This document shows positions 1-9,095 of a stretch of DNA of 64,000 nt, one piece after another; the stretch's first letter is position 1, and each line of letters begins with the position of its first letter. A program made the translations under genes and the position numbers. The stretch covers positions 558,001 through 622,000 of the forward strand of contig JAPFFF010000063.1 of the NCBI GenBank assembly GCA_039105265.1. Direction: 5' to 3'. The DNA comes from Tritrichomonas musculus. Lineage: Eukaryota > Parabasalia > Tritrichomonadida > Tritrichomonadidae. The notes below the pieces were generated by a model. That model was not told where the DNA came from. It saw only the letters and a list, made by a program, of their open reading frames with translations, and made no database searches.

Positions 1-130
1 TTACGAGCTTTAATCATAATATTCTTATTTTTCCTTTTAAAAATTTGAATAAAATTTTTGAAAATCTTTGTATCGTCCAGACTTTATAAACTAGTCAAAA
101 AGTAGGAGGTCGACCTTTCTGTTTCTAATA

Positions 131-589
131 ATGGCCGAGCTTTTGTTCATCGCTCCAGTTGAGAAAAAGGATCCAAGACGTCCAACATGGCGCGGTATCC
201 CACGCGTTTCTTTTACCCGCCCAGCAGTTGCTTCAGAAATTGATCCAATCAAAGCAGATGTTCCACCAGCAGTCGAACGCAAAACTCGCGAATCTCTTTC
301 AGTCGGAACAATCGTTATCATTTTAGATGGAGAACATAAAGGCAAACGTGCAGTTGTCGTTGCAGATAAAGGCGCTGGTGTTGTCAAAGTATGTGGTGTT
401 GTTGTTCCAGCTTGCGAAATCGATCAAGATTATTTAATTGCTACATCAGTTAAAGTTGATGGCGTTAATGATGGCAGCAACGAAGGCGCAATCAAAGCTG
501 CAGCAGAAAAGACAGCAGATCTTGTTGAATACCTCAGCACACCATTTAGCCTCAGACCAGGTGATCGCCCACATTTAATGAAATTCTAA
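131..589 (+). CDS. RPL6: 60S ribosomal protein eL6 (L6e), short form
   Basis: A 152-residue structural protein of the large cytosolic ribosomal subunit. The central part (about residues 53-95) has the L6e KOW-like core: SLSVGTIVIIL, then GEHKGKRAVVV, then GAGVVKVCGVVVP. This matches the family pattern 'pGTvlIlL.GrhkGKRvvfLkql.sGlllvtGp'. It is followed by YLIATSVKVD, equivalent to 'fvIATStkiD' of eL6, and the C-terminus SLRPGDRPHLMKF matches the family ending 'l..g.yPHkl.F'. The protein is shorter than animal or plant eL6 (roughly 190-290 aa) because the basic N-terminal extension is missing. The first ATG of the frame is taken as the start. Codons are clearly G/C-richer than the flanks, as expected for a highly expressed gene. 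Family assignment is firm. Confidence 0.9.
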   Translation: MAELLFIAPVEKKDPRRPTWRGIPRVSFTRPAVASEIDPIKADVPPAVERKTRESLSVGTIVIILDGEHKGKRAVVVADKGAGVVKVCGVVVPACEIDQDYLIATSVKVDGVNDGSNEGAIKAAAEKTADLVEYLSTPFSLRPGDRPHLMKF

Positions 590-1810
590 ACAGCTGATTT
601 TAAATAATTTTTTCTTTAGTTTTTTACCAATATTAATTCAGTTATTTTGCTTTTCTCTATAACAATGAATAAAAAGTGAGTCAATGACTGAACTTAGAAA
701 TTTCTTTTCTTTTTTATTATTTTTTATAGTATACTTAAAAACGTTATTAGTTTTCATTTGATATAAAATTTATAAAATTCATTCGAATTAAAAAATTGTA
801 TTATTACGAACATAATTAGTATATATTTTTAATTTTTACAATAATTGAAAATGAAAAATCCAAGATAATGTTTAAATAATTCAATCCACTAAATTGATTG
901 ATAGATTCATAAATTTATGTGGACTCATACATAACAATAATATTATTTAAATCATTCGGATATTCACCATCATTTAAATTTTCATTTTTTTTAAAAAAAA
1001 AAAAAACATATCTTATAATTCTAATCATCTTTAGTTTACTAATACCAGATGATACTCACATAACATGTATTAACTTCATAAATTAACATTTATACGGAAA
1101 TATTTAGGTATATGAGAAATATAAGAAATAATACAACTTGCTTCAACTTTTTTACAAATATCTTAACAATTTTTCAACTTTGTTTATATGATGAATTAAA
1201 ATATTAAAATAATCAAAGATTTCCTTTTAACTTTTAATTCTTATTCAAAACAATTTTTATTAATATATTTTTTCCAAATTAAATATTTCCTATCCTGAAT
1301 CAGTATTTTTCCCAATTCAATATTTATCTTTTGATGCCAAATGTAATTTCTTTAATTCAAATTACTATTGCCGATCAAATAGATGAATATATGATTTTAC
1401 ATTGAATGTCCTACAAATATACAAATATTATTTGTCAAATAGTATCTTGTTTATATAATTAGGTATATACCTGAGAAAACATGATGAAATACAAAATATT
1501 TGTTACAACAAACTTTTTTTAAATATTGATATATATATTTTCATTCTATATAAGAGTTCATAATCAAAAATACAAGCCATGAATATTTATGCCAATTAAA
1601 CAAAAAAATAATGATATATTTGTATAAAAAATCTCAAAATAATTAATTCAATTTAGCAAAATATGTGTGTGAATTATAAAAAAATAAAATTTATTTATAT
1701 CAAATAATTGAATTATTATTCTGAAAAAACAAATAAATGCTATCAAATTTTCTATTTAGTTCAAAAATTCAAAAAATCATTTCATTTTTTATATTTTTTG
1801 ACATAAATCA
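590..1810. other. AT-rich intergenic region, nothing recognised
   Basis: About 1.2 kb of very AT-rich DNA between eL6 and the caspase-like gene, with A and T runs (for example around 990-1005). No open frame, tRNA, repeat pair or gene remnant was found on either strand. Confidence 0.6.
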
Positions 1811-2659
1811 ATGACATTTGTCGATATACCAGATAAAAAACAAAAACATCCACATTATGAGCATAGAACGATTAAGTTAGATCTTCACAATAACAAATTT
1901 TCAAGTAAAAAGTTCCATAATATTCGCAAAGTATCAACTCAAAAAAAACTTATTAAATCATTTGGAAGAATTGGAATGTGTTTAAATGGTAAAAATTCAG
2001 AAAGTATACCAGCAAAAGATTTTTCTAAAGCTTGCTTTATTTTAGTGAATAGTTATGAAAATGAAGATACAGACTTAGGCGTAGGTCCATTAAACGACGG
2101 ATATCTTGTTGGACTAAAACATCACCGCCTTGGATTTAAAGTGTTTTATTTATATAATCCACAATGCAACGAATTTGCTGACTTATTGGGATTCTTCTTG
2201 AAAAATACTAAAGATGCTCTTACAGTCTTCTATTCAGGACGTGATATGAGCTCATGTGGAACTCAAGGAATTGAATTTATGAATGGATCCCTTTCCAAAA
2301 ATGAAATTAGTAAAATAATTGAAGAGAATAATAATGGAAAAGCTCGCGTAATGTTTATAACAGATTCACTTGGCGGAGGATCTGTTTTTGATATCAAGAC
2401 AAGCAATCAAAAAAATGGTGTAGCAGAACCAAACATGATAACATTTTTTGTTACTAAGTCGTGCTCACCTGAATCAAAAGAAGGTAAAAGATCACATGGA
2501 ATTTTTACTTATTATTTCTGTAAAATTACTAGTGAGCGGCCAAACATTACTCCTAAGAGATTATTGGAAAGAATGAATCCTTCACTTAGTCGTTTCAGCG
2601 AAATATTCCGATGCCAAGTAACAAATCAAAAACTTGTAGATAGTCCTATTTTTTTTTAA
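1811..2659 (+). CDS. Caspase/metacaspase-fold pseudopeptidase (C14-like, catalytic dyad lost)
   Basis: A 282-residue protein with a caspase-haemoglobinase fold core. Residues about 70-210 contain 'KACFILVNSYENED' (first beta strand, like 'kALlIgn..Y'), 'DGYLVGLKHHRLGFKVFYLYNP' (like 'D...l...L..lGF.V....n'), 'LTVFYSGRDMSSCGTQGIEF' at the position of the catalytic-His motif YSGHG, and 'ARVMFITDSLGGGSVFD' at the position of the catalytic-Cys motif D(A/S)CHSG. The His is Arg and the Cys is Leu, so peptidase activity is not expected. There is no signal peptide or transmembrane segment. Trichomonads carry several C14 family members, and a dead member could act as a scaffold or decoy; that role is inference. 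The start is the first ATG, just after an AT-rich leader. Confidence 0.65.
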   Translation: MTFVDIPDKKQKHPHYEHRTIKLDLHNNKFSSKKFHNIRKVSTQKKLIKSFGRIGMCLNGKNSESIPAKDFSKACFILVNSYENEDTDLGVGPLNDGYLVGLKHHRLGFKVFYLYNPQCNEFADLLGFFLKNTKDALTVFYSGRDMSSCGTQGIEFMNGSLSKNEISKIIEENNNGKARVMFITDSLGGGSVFDIKTSNQKNGVAEPNMITFFVTKSCSPESKEGKRSHGIFTYYFCKITSERPNITPKRLLERMNPSLSRFSEIFRCQVTNQKLVDSPIFF

Positions 2660-3416
2660 TTAATGAATTATTATATTATGTCAAAAGCTTTACAATTTTA
2701 TTTACAAACTTTTTTAAAACATTCATTTCTTTCAAAAAGTTTCCACCTTTAGCATAAACCGTTCCGATTGATTTTGAGGTAGATAAATTTTGATCACGAT
2801 CAAACTCTGAGCAATAATTTTTATATTAGAGTGTTTGACATTAACATGATGGTGATTAAATCATTGGTATTATTAATTACAAGTTTGGAAAAAAAAAAAA
2901 AAAAGATGAAAATATATATATTCGGGTTTGTGAATATCTGTAACATCTGATTTTTTATATAATATTAGATTTGATATTTATATAACAATTTAAATATTTT
3001 AGGTTTGCTAAATTCAAAAAGAGTGAATGATCATTTTAACTTCATCAATAGTGATCATTTTCTCTTTCAATTTGTGAATTATTATTCAAAAATAAATTGA
3101 ATAGATCATTCAAATTTTTTAAAATTCAGTCCCGATCACTAAATATTTAAGATGATAGATTAATCCATATAAAACACATTTTCAACGTTGATTCTTATAT
3201 CTAAGAAATGAATGATTTAATAAAAAAATGCTATTTCAATAAAATGAAGCTATAAACAATTTACACATGAAAAAGTTTTTTATGATTAAGACCACTATAT
3301 TTATTGAAAAAGTTTACAAAATAAATTGATCATTGAAATAGTTTCTAAAACCCTTCACTTTTTTGTTTCAAAATTTAACAAAAAGATAAAAGTACAAAAC
3401 CTCAAACAACAGAAAA
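2660..3416. other. AT-rich intergenic region
   Basis: About 750 bp with no supported gene. It contains a short palindrome TTGATCACGATCAA near 2791 and paired TGATCATT/AATGATCA words near 3027-3060. These could be chance structure in AT-rich DNA. Confidence 0.5.
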
Positions 3417-5222
3417 ATGCCACCTCAACAAACTATTAACTTTGGTAAAAAAGGATCTGGTGATTCAGATACCAATTTTGAACTAAAAGGAAACGAATTT
3501 GGCCGCTCTATTAAATTAATCACAAAAAAATGGGCGTTTGTATTTGGTATGATTTTTACAGTTGCTGCTGGAGCTTCACCACTTTTAATGAATATTGTTA
3601 TGGGTGATATGATGACAACAATGACGAACGGAACAGACTTCTTATCAGAAATTAAAAAACTTTGTTTAAAGCTTTTGTATATCGTTCTTAGTATGACAGC
3701 TGCCAACGCAATTGCTATTGGTTTTCGTTTATATATCAATCCAACATACTTGATAGACTTAAGAACAGATATGATGAGAAGTTTAATGGAGCAAGAAGTT
3801 GCATTCTATGATGATGTACCTGCTGGCGTTTTAATTGGTCGATTATCAGAGGATATTACTCTAATGAGAGAAGTTTACATTGAAAAGTTTTATACTGTTG
3901 TTCAATATTGTGCACAAGCAATTGCCGGTCTTATTCTTGCATTTTGCACTGTTTGGCGAGTCGCTTTAGCTGTTTTCCCAGCTGTTCCTCTTGCTGCAGT
4001 CGTTTATCTTATTGGTAACTTCTTTATTAATAAGTTATGGATTCAATATAACGATTGTTCATCAGATTGCTCTTCAAAAGCTGAAGAAGTTATTTCACAA
4101 TTTAGGACAGTTAAATCATTTGATAATGAACTCCATGAAGCAAACTTATATGCAAAAAGTCTTGCTGGCGTCGAAAGCGTTTTCAATAAAACATCCATTT
4201 GCTCAGGTCTTAAAGATGGATTCATTTCAATTCTTATTTGGGGCATGACAGCAGGACTTATGTATTATACATGCTATTTAATTGTTAGAAAACCTTACCT
4301 TGGAACTGAATCTGGTGATATGATGGTTTTAATGATGTCAATGATGCTTGGTACAATGGGTATTTCACAGTCTCTTGCTATGTATGACGATTTCGAGAAA
4401 TGTAAAATCTCTGCTGCCAAAGTTCTTGATATCATTGAAAGGAAGCCAGAAGTCGACAGGCATCATGGTGCAAATACTATTAATGGAAACCATCAAGTTG
4501 TTGGCAAAGTTGAATTTAGAGATGTTTCATTCCGTTATAAATCTCGCGATGAATATGCTGTTAATCATTTATCTTTTGTTATCAATGCAGGTGAAACAGT
4601 TGCACTCGTTGGCGAATCAGGATGCGGTAAATCTACAACATTACAACTTCTTCAACGCTTTTACGAAATCGAAAAAGGTAAAATTTTAGTTGATGATGTA
4701 GATATTCGTACTTTATCGCCAATCTTCTTAAGATCTCAGATCGCTATTGTTCCTCAAGGCCCTGTTCTGTTTTCAATGGCGATTAAAGATAATATCCGTT
4801 ACGGCAGACCAAAGGCTTCAGATTCTGAAGTTGCTGATGCTGCACGTACAGGAAATGCTCATAATTTCATCATGGAACTTCCCCAAAACTATGACACAAT
4901 TGTTCAACAGACATCTCTTTCAGGTGGACAGAAACAGCGTATTTGCATTTCTAGAGCTATTCTTTTGAACTGCCCAATTCTTCTTCTTGATGAAGCTACA
5001 GCAGCACTTGATACAGAATCTGAACAGCTCGTTCAACAGTCATTAGAAACATGCAGAAGAGGAAAGACAGCTATTGTCGTTGCTCACCGTCTCGCAACTG
5101 TTATGAATTCTGATCGTATTCTTGTTTTCAAAGAAGGAAAAATTCATGAATCCGGAACTCATCAAGAACTTATCCAGAAAGGAGGAATTTATGCTGACCT
5201 TGTTAAGTTCCAACTCGAATAA
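3417..5222 (+). CDS. ABC transporter half-molecule, ABCB/MDR-type exporter
   Basis: 601 residues, the usual size of an ABCB half-transporter that works as a dimer. The N-terminal membrane domain (about residues 35-320) has about six hydrophobic segments: WAFVFGMIFTVAAGA, LYIVLSMTAANAIAIGF, a pair around AIAGLILAF and AVFPAVPLAAVVYLI, ILIWGMTAGLMYYTCYL, and MMVLMMSMMLG. It also has the conserved 'FYDDVPAGVLIGRLSEDI' intracellular loop. The nucleotide-binding domain has Walker A GESGCGKST (about residue 398), Q-loop 'IAIVPQGPVLF', signature LSGGQKQR, Walker B ILLLDEATAALD and the switch His in 'AHRLATV'. All are intact, so an active ATP-driven exporter is expected. Substrate and membrane are unknown. 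The start is the first ATG, 7 nt after a CAACAGAAAA leader. Confidence 0.93.
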   Translation: MPPQQTINFGKKGSGDSDTNFELKGNEFGRSIKLITKKWAFVFGMIFTVAAGASPLLMNIVMGDMMTTMTNGTDFLSEIKKLCLKLLYIVLSMTAANAIAIGFRLYINPTYLIDLRTDMMRSLMEQEVAFYDDVPAGVLIGRLSEDITLMREVYIEKFYTVVQYCAQAIAGLILAFCTVWRVALAVFPAVPLAAVVYLIGNFFINKLWIQYNDCSSDCSSKAEEVISQFRTVKSFDNELHEANLYAKSLAGVESVFNKTSICSGLKDGFISILIWGMTAGLMYYTCYLIVRKPYLGTESGDMMVLMMSMMLGTMGISQSLAMYDDFEKCKISAAKVLDIIERKPEVDRHHGANTINGNHQVVGKVEFRDVSFRYKSRDEYAVNHLSFVINAGETVALVGESGCGKSTTLQLLQRFYEIEKGKILVDDVDIRTLSPIFLRSQIAIVPQGPVLFSMAIKDNIRYGRPKASDSEVADAARTGNAHNFIMELPQNYDTIVQQTSLSGGQKQRICISRAILLNCPILLLDEATAALDTESEQLVQQSLETCRRGKTAIVVAHRLATVMNSDRILVFKEGKIHESGTHQELIQKGGIYADLVKFQLE

Positions 5223-5826
5223 AATTTTATTTTTTTATTAATAAAAATTTTCTTTTTTTAATCGTTTATTTCTGTGTTTGAAACATTTGATTCGTAAAAA
5301 AAAAAAAAAAAAGAATTCTTTATTGACATTTTGTAGATGTATCTAACCATTTGATTTGTATTGAAGAAAAGCATACTTGTTGAATAATTTGATAAAGGCA
5401 ATTGATACAGATTACTAATTCATTTAATTTACTAAAAGTTACAACACTTGAAAGAGATTTAAATCTTTTTGAAAAAAGAAGATTCATAAAAGTTAATTAT
5501 ATAAACACACACACACACATATATATAAAATAGATATCAAATGGAAAAACATTGATAATATTAAATAACTAAAAATATTTATACCTTAAACGAATATTTG
5601 AAGAAGATAAAAAAATAAATTAATGGGCTTGCTTTCTAGATAAAAAGTAATATCATTATTAACATCCATTATTATTTATGAATCTGACATAATTAATCTC
5701 CAATTACCATTTAAAAATAAAAGTATTTCGCTACTAGTACATTATAAGTGAACAAAAGTAATGATCTTTGAGTAGACATACATGTTGAGTAATTTTTTTT
5801 TTATTTGCTCGTTTTGCTTTTCGTTT
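5223..5826. other. Intergenic region with CA/TA microsatellite
   Basis: About 600 bp without a gene. A short (CA)n run followed by (TA)n lies near 5505-5527, and a 17-A run near 5297. Nothing else is recognised. Confidence 0.5.
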
Positions 5827-5985
5827 ATGATAATAAATAATGATAATGGAGATCAGCGATATTTTGTGAATTTAGATGAAAGAACATACATTATATGCCC
5901 ATATAGATAACAAAGGAGTACTTCGAAATTAGTTGGCTTCCACAAGTTAGAGTCTATTAAACGTTTGATGAAAGAGAAAAAATAG
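5827..5985 (+). other. Coding-like stretch in frame with the next gene, interrupted by stops
   Basis: From an ATG at 5827 the frame gives GDQRYFVNLDERTYIICPYR, a TAA, then STSKLVGFHKLESIKRL and a TAG directly abutting the ATG of the next gene at 5986. Composition looks like protein rather than AT-rich spacer. It may be a decayed 5' part of the downstream gene, a pair of upstream ORFs, or chance. Confidence 0.25.
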
Positions 5986-6627
5986 ATGACCGTTAAATCT
6001 AACGAAAAAGTCTATAAACGTTTAAGTTTCAAATCAATGACTAATTCTCCCCCTCAATCACCGAAACGGCATAAGCATATTGATGAAAAGAAGCAATCAA
6101 AACTTGACGAGGAAACTGAAAAATATTTAGAAGAAATTGGTAGTCCATATCATTTTCAAGCTTTTTTCCACGCTGAAGTTGCACGCGATGCTCTTAACAG
6201 CGAAGCGCCAATTTTACAAGAACTTAAACCAGATATCAAAGATCTCAAACGCACAGCATGGAAAAAAGCATTTTACTTATCTTTAGCAGTACTAAAACGA
6301 TATAAAATGAAACTTACAATTGATACTATTAAAAATGAATATAATTCTGTGCCCAAATCGACTGGTTATACTCATGGACGAGACGTTGATGAATATTTTA
6401 GTCAACTATTTCATGTTTCTGAAGAGTTATCAAAAATTTCTTTTGATGAACGATCAAATGAATTCGCAAAATCTTTCGAACAAGAAAATGCTAATGATGA
6501 TTCAAATATTCGATCTAATTCAGGAAGTATAAGTGGGATACAAGATGTTCCACAAACAACAAGACCTACGAGAACAGTCTTAGAATACAATTCTCATACT
6601 CGTAAATCAAAAACCCCAACTTCATAA
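5986..6627 (+). CDS. Hypothetical charged protein, unknown family
   Basis: 213 residues with no family I recognise. The N-terminal 60 residues are Ser/Pro/Lys-rich (SPPQSPKRHKH), a possible nuclear localisation or phosphorylation region. Residues about 45-150 form a helical block rich in Lys/Glu/Leu (EKYLEEIGSPYHFQAFFHAEV, DLKRTAWKKAFYLSLAVLKRYK). The C-terminus is low-complexity Asn/Ser/Thr. There is no signal peptide or membrane segment. Coding status is supported by frame length, amino-acid balance and a following AT-rich 3' flank. The ATG directly follows an in-frame TAG, so the start cannot lie further upstream. Confidence 0.6.
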   Translation: MTVKSNEKVYKRLSFKSMTNSPPQSPKRHKHIDEKKQSKLDEETEKYLEEIGSPYHFQAFFHAEVARDALNSEAPILQELKPDIKDLKRTAWKKAFYLSLAVLKRYKMKLTIDTIKNEYNSVPKSTGYTHGRDVDEYFSQLFHVSEELSKISFDERSNEFAKSFEQENANDDSNIRSNSGSISGIQDVPQTTRPTRTVLEYNSHTRKSKTPTS

Positions 6628-7113
6628 TTATAAAATTTATTTTTAATAATTTTAAATGGAAATGAATAAAAATTGTGATTCTATATTTTCTTTATACCTA
6701 TTTCATTTCACATTCATTAAAAATCAATATTTTTTTATTTCAATTAGCACAAAAATCATTCAAATCTAAAGATGGATTAGTAGAAAAAAAGAGGATACTG
6801 AACAAATCTGCTGATACATAAAAATAATTTAGCCAAAAAAGATTTTGCATATGCATTTATTAACTTTAAGCATAAATAGTATTTTAACAAAGAGCTCTTT
6901 GAAAAAGTTTCTAATTAGACATCATAGAATGATGAACATACTTGAACATGAAAAGATAAATATTATATTTGGTAGTCTAGTTTTATACTAGTTTTATTTC
7001 TAAATGTAATTTTCGAAATTTATTCCAAAAATTATCATGTTTAATTCAATGAATGACCAAAGTTTTCATCAACTTTTTGAATATAATTTTTAAATTCTTC
7101 TTTATTTTAACTC
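6628..7113. other. Intergenic region
   Basis: About 490 bp of AT-rich DNA with no gene seen. It contains CAACTTTTTGAAT at about 7071-7083, 30-45 nt before the next ATG (see the promoter motif entry). Confidence 0.5.
7069..7083 (+). promoter_or_regulatory. AACTTTTTGA-like upstream motif (candidate)
   Basis: The word CAACTTTTTGAAT lies about 30-45 nt before the ATG at 7114. Related words occur before other genes here: CAAACTTTTTGATCG before 37976, CAGCTTTTTGAAAAG before 52741, and CAACTTTTTAAATCG on the opposite strand before the minus-strand gene starting at 48066. Recurrence near starts suggests a promoter element. This is inference and its function is unproven. Confidence 0.3.
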
Positions 7114-8049
7114 ATGTCAAAAAATACAAATCAAGAGGCTGAAGCTCCAGAAGAACCTGAATATGTTGAGCCCGAATACAAATCTACACTTGGTAAAAAA
7201 GAAAAACAAAATGACGATGCATTAAATCAATTAATGAAACAAGCAAAAATGAATAAGAAAGGAAAAAAGAATCGAAAAGAACACCAATCTGAATCGTCAA
7301 ATTTAGAATCTTCAGCATCATCTTCACAAAATTTAGGAAAAAAAAAGAAGATCGTGATTACTGATCTTAATGAACTTAATAATATGACCTTCGCAAATGC
7401 ACCTCATCCAGCAGCTACAGCTCCAAAGGATGAGCCGACCATTGAAAAGTATTCTCAAGCGCAATATCAAAATACCGCAATTTTAGCTACTGTTTCAGGA
7501 CAAATTGATGAATCTGACATTCAACGGTTTTTCAATGGCTTGTCAATTTCAAAAATACATCCCGAAACTGGCTATTATATTATTGAATTTTCAACTGAAG
7601 AGGACTTACGCAAAGCTCTCCAAAAGAATAAAACACCATATACAAATAATATTACAGTTTTAATTGGTGAATATTCAATTGAAGACGAAAATCCAAAACC
7701 AGAAAAGCACGAAACCAGATTGTATCAATCATCACGCAATTCTTACAGTCATGAAGATTTAGATGACGATTATTCTCAAAGTGGTGGATTCAGAGGCTTA
7801 TCTATTGGCTCGAAATTCCAGCAGCCACAAACAGAAAATAAGTATGCTCCCAAAAAGACAGGCATATCTATTGGAAATAAATTCCAACAACAAGGCGAAG
7901 TAGCCTCACCTAAGCCTAATGCTTACAGAACACCATATTCACAACAATCTTCTGCAGGAAAGTATAAACCGTCATTTTTAAATAAAGAATCTACAACTTC
8001 TATTCCAGCAGCCAATAATCGATTTGGCAATTTAAAGGATGGTGAATAA
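7114..8049 (+). CDS. Putative RNA-binding protein with a divergent RRM
   Basis: 311 residues. The N-terminal 110 residues are acidic then Lys-rich and low complexity. Residues about 125-195 fit a degenerate RRM: TAILATVSG (RNP2-like strand), a helix SDIQRFFNGL, YYIIEFSTEEDLRKAL (RNP1-like strand plus helix 2) and ITVLIGEYS (last strand). The C-terminal third is Gln/Ser/Tyr/Pro-rich and carries two copies of a G(L/I)SIG(S/N)KFQQ motif at about residues 228-255. One RRM plus disordered Gln/Ser/Arg tails resembles eIF4B/eIF4H-type translation factors, but that is only a suggestion. There is no membrane segment. An AACTTTTTGA-like motif lies shortly before the ATG. Confidence 0.6.
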   Translation: MSKNTNQEAEAPEEPEYVEPEYKSTLGKKEKQNDDALNQLMKQAKMNKKGKKNRKEHQSESSNLESSASSSQNLGKKKKIVITDLNELNNMTFANAPHPAATAPKDEPTIEKYSQAQYQNTAILATVSGQIDESDIQRFFNGLSISKIHPETGYYIIEFSTEEDLRKALQKNKTPYTNNITVLIGEYSIEDENPKPEKHETRLYQSSRNSYSHEDLDDDYSQSGGFRGLSIGSKFQQPQTENKYAPKKTGISIGNKFQQQGEVASPKPNAYRTPYSQQSSAGKYKPSFLNKESTTSIPAANNRFGNLKDGE

Positions 8050-8185
8050 TAAAATGATATTTTATTTTTATTTTATATATTTAGCTTTAATTAATTTAAA
8101 TTACTTTTTATAAAATATAAAAAAATAATAATAGATAAAAAAAAAAGGATGCAATAATAAACCTAACTTGTAAATTCATATAATT

Positions 8186-8770
8186 TTAGCAGCATTTATC
8201 AGGTTGTTGTTGTTGTTCAGTGTTTGGTACAGGTCTATTAAGATCTTGATCTGTACAATCTTGAAGCAATGCTTCTGCAACAGCTTGAAAAAGTTCATTG
8301 ACATTTATGTTATCTTTAGCTGATACACTAAATGATTCAATAGCATTTATATCGTTTTTCATTTGCTGTATTTGATTTTCTTCAATTTTTTTATCATCTT
8401 CTGGAATATCTGATTTATTAACTGCTAAAAAAAATTTAACATTGTTACCATCTGAAAGATATTGAAGTATCTTTGGACGCCAAGTAGTCTGGAGATCATC
8501 AAGAGATTTTTGCTCGTCATAAGAGCATAAAAAAATAACAGCATTTGAACCATGATAAACAGATGAATTCATTGATTGCCATTCTTCAGCACCAGCTGTA
8601 TCCCATATATCAAGTATACATCCATTCACACTTTGCGTATGTTCAATTGGAAGAGGTGTTGTAAAATGTGCTTCAGGGAAACTGTGTCTGGTGTATTGAT
8701 GAATAATAGATGTTTTTCCTGTATTCGTATTTCCAATAACTATGATTTTGAAAGTCCTTTTTCTATCCAT
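8186..8770 (-). CDS. Rab-like small GTPase with altered switch II
   Basis: 194 residues. G1 is GNTNTGKTS near residue 13, then an effector-loop Thr in 'HFTTPLPIEH', G3 WDTAGAEEW, G4 NKSD, G5 SAK, and a C-terminal KCC suited to double geranylgeranylation. This is the full Rab layout for membrane attachment and vesicle traffic. The usual WDTAGQE has Ala in place of the catalytic Gln (the Ras Q61 position), which in known Rabs and Ras slows intrinsic and GAP-stimulated hydrolysis. The residue equivalent to Ras Gly12 is also not Gly (Thr in GNTNTGK). A Gln run precedes the tail. The subfamily cannot be told. It is transcribed divergently from the CK2 gene across about 325 bp. Confidence 0.88.
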   Translation of the reverse strand: MDRKRTFKIIVIGNTNTGKTSIIHQYTRHSFPEAHFTTPLPIEHTQSVNGCILDIWDTAGAEEWQSMNSSVYHGSNAVIFLCSYDEQKSLDDLQTTWRPKILQYLSDGNNVKFFLAVNKSDIPEDDKKIEENQIQQMKNDINAIESFSVSAKDNINVNELFQAVAEALLQDCTDQDLNRPVPNTEQQQQPDKCC

Positions 8771-9095
8771 CTAAAATGCCATAAAATCCATCCAAAATTT
8801 CCATATATGATAAAATAGGAAAATATCCAAATTTATTTAAGTAATAGAAATATAAAGTATATCTATATTAAAAGAATGATGCTTTAAATTTTTTTACCAA
8901 AAAAAATAAATCAAAATTTATATTTTTTATCTAAAAAAAATACATTTTCTCATTATTGTTTCATTTGTTAAAAATTGTGTTAGGTCTTTTAAACTTTTTC
9001 ATAAAATTATGAATATTCAAAATTAAATTAATTGAATAAAATCTGGCTAATAATTGACCTCTAAAAACAGTTTTTCGTAATTTATTAAGACCTAA
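8771..9095. promoter_or_regulatory. Divergent intergenic region between Rab and CK2 genes
   Basis: A 325-bp AT-rich spacer separating two divergently transcribed genes, so it should hold both promoters. AAACTTTTTCAT near 8990 resembles the AACTTTTTGA-like word seen upstream of other genes. No other element is recognised. Confidence 0.4.
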
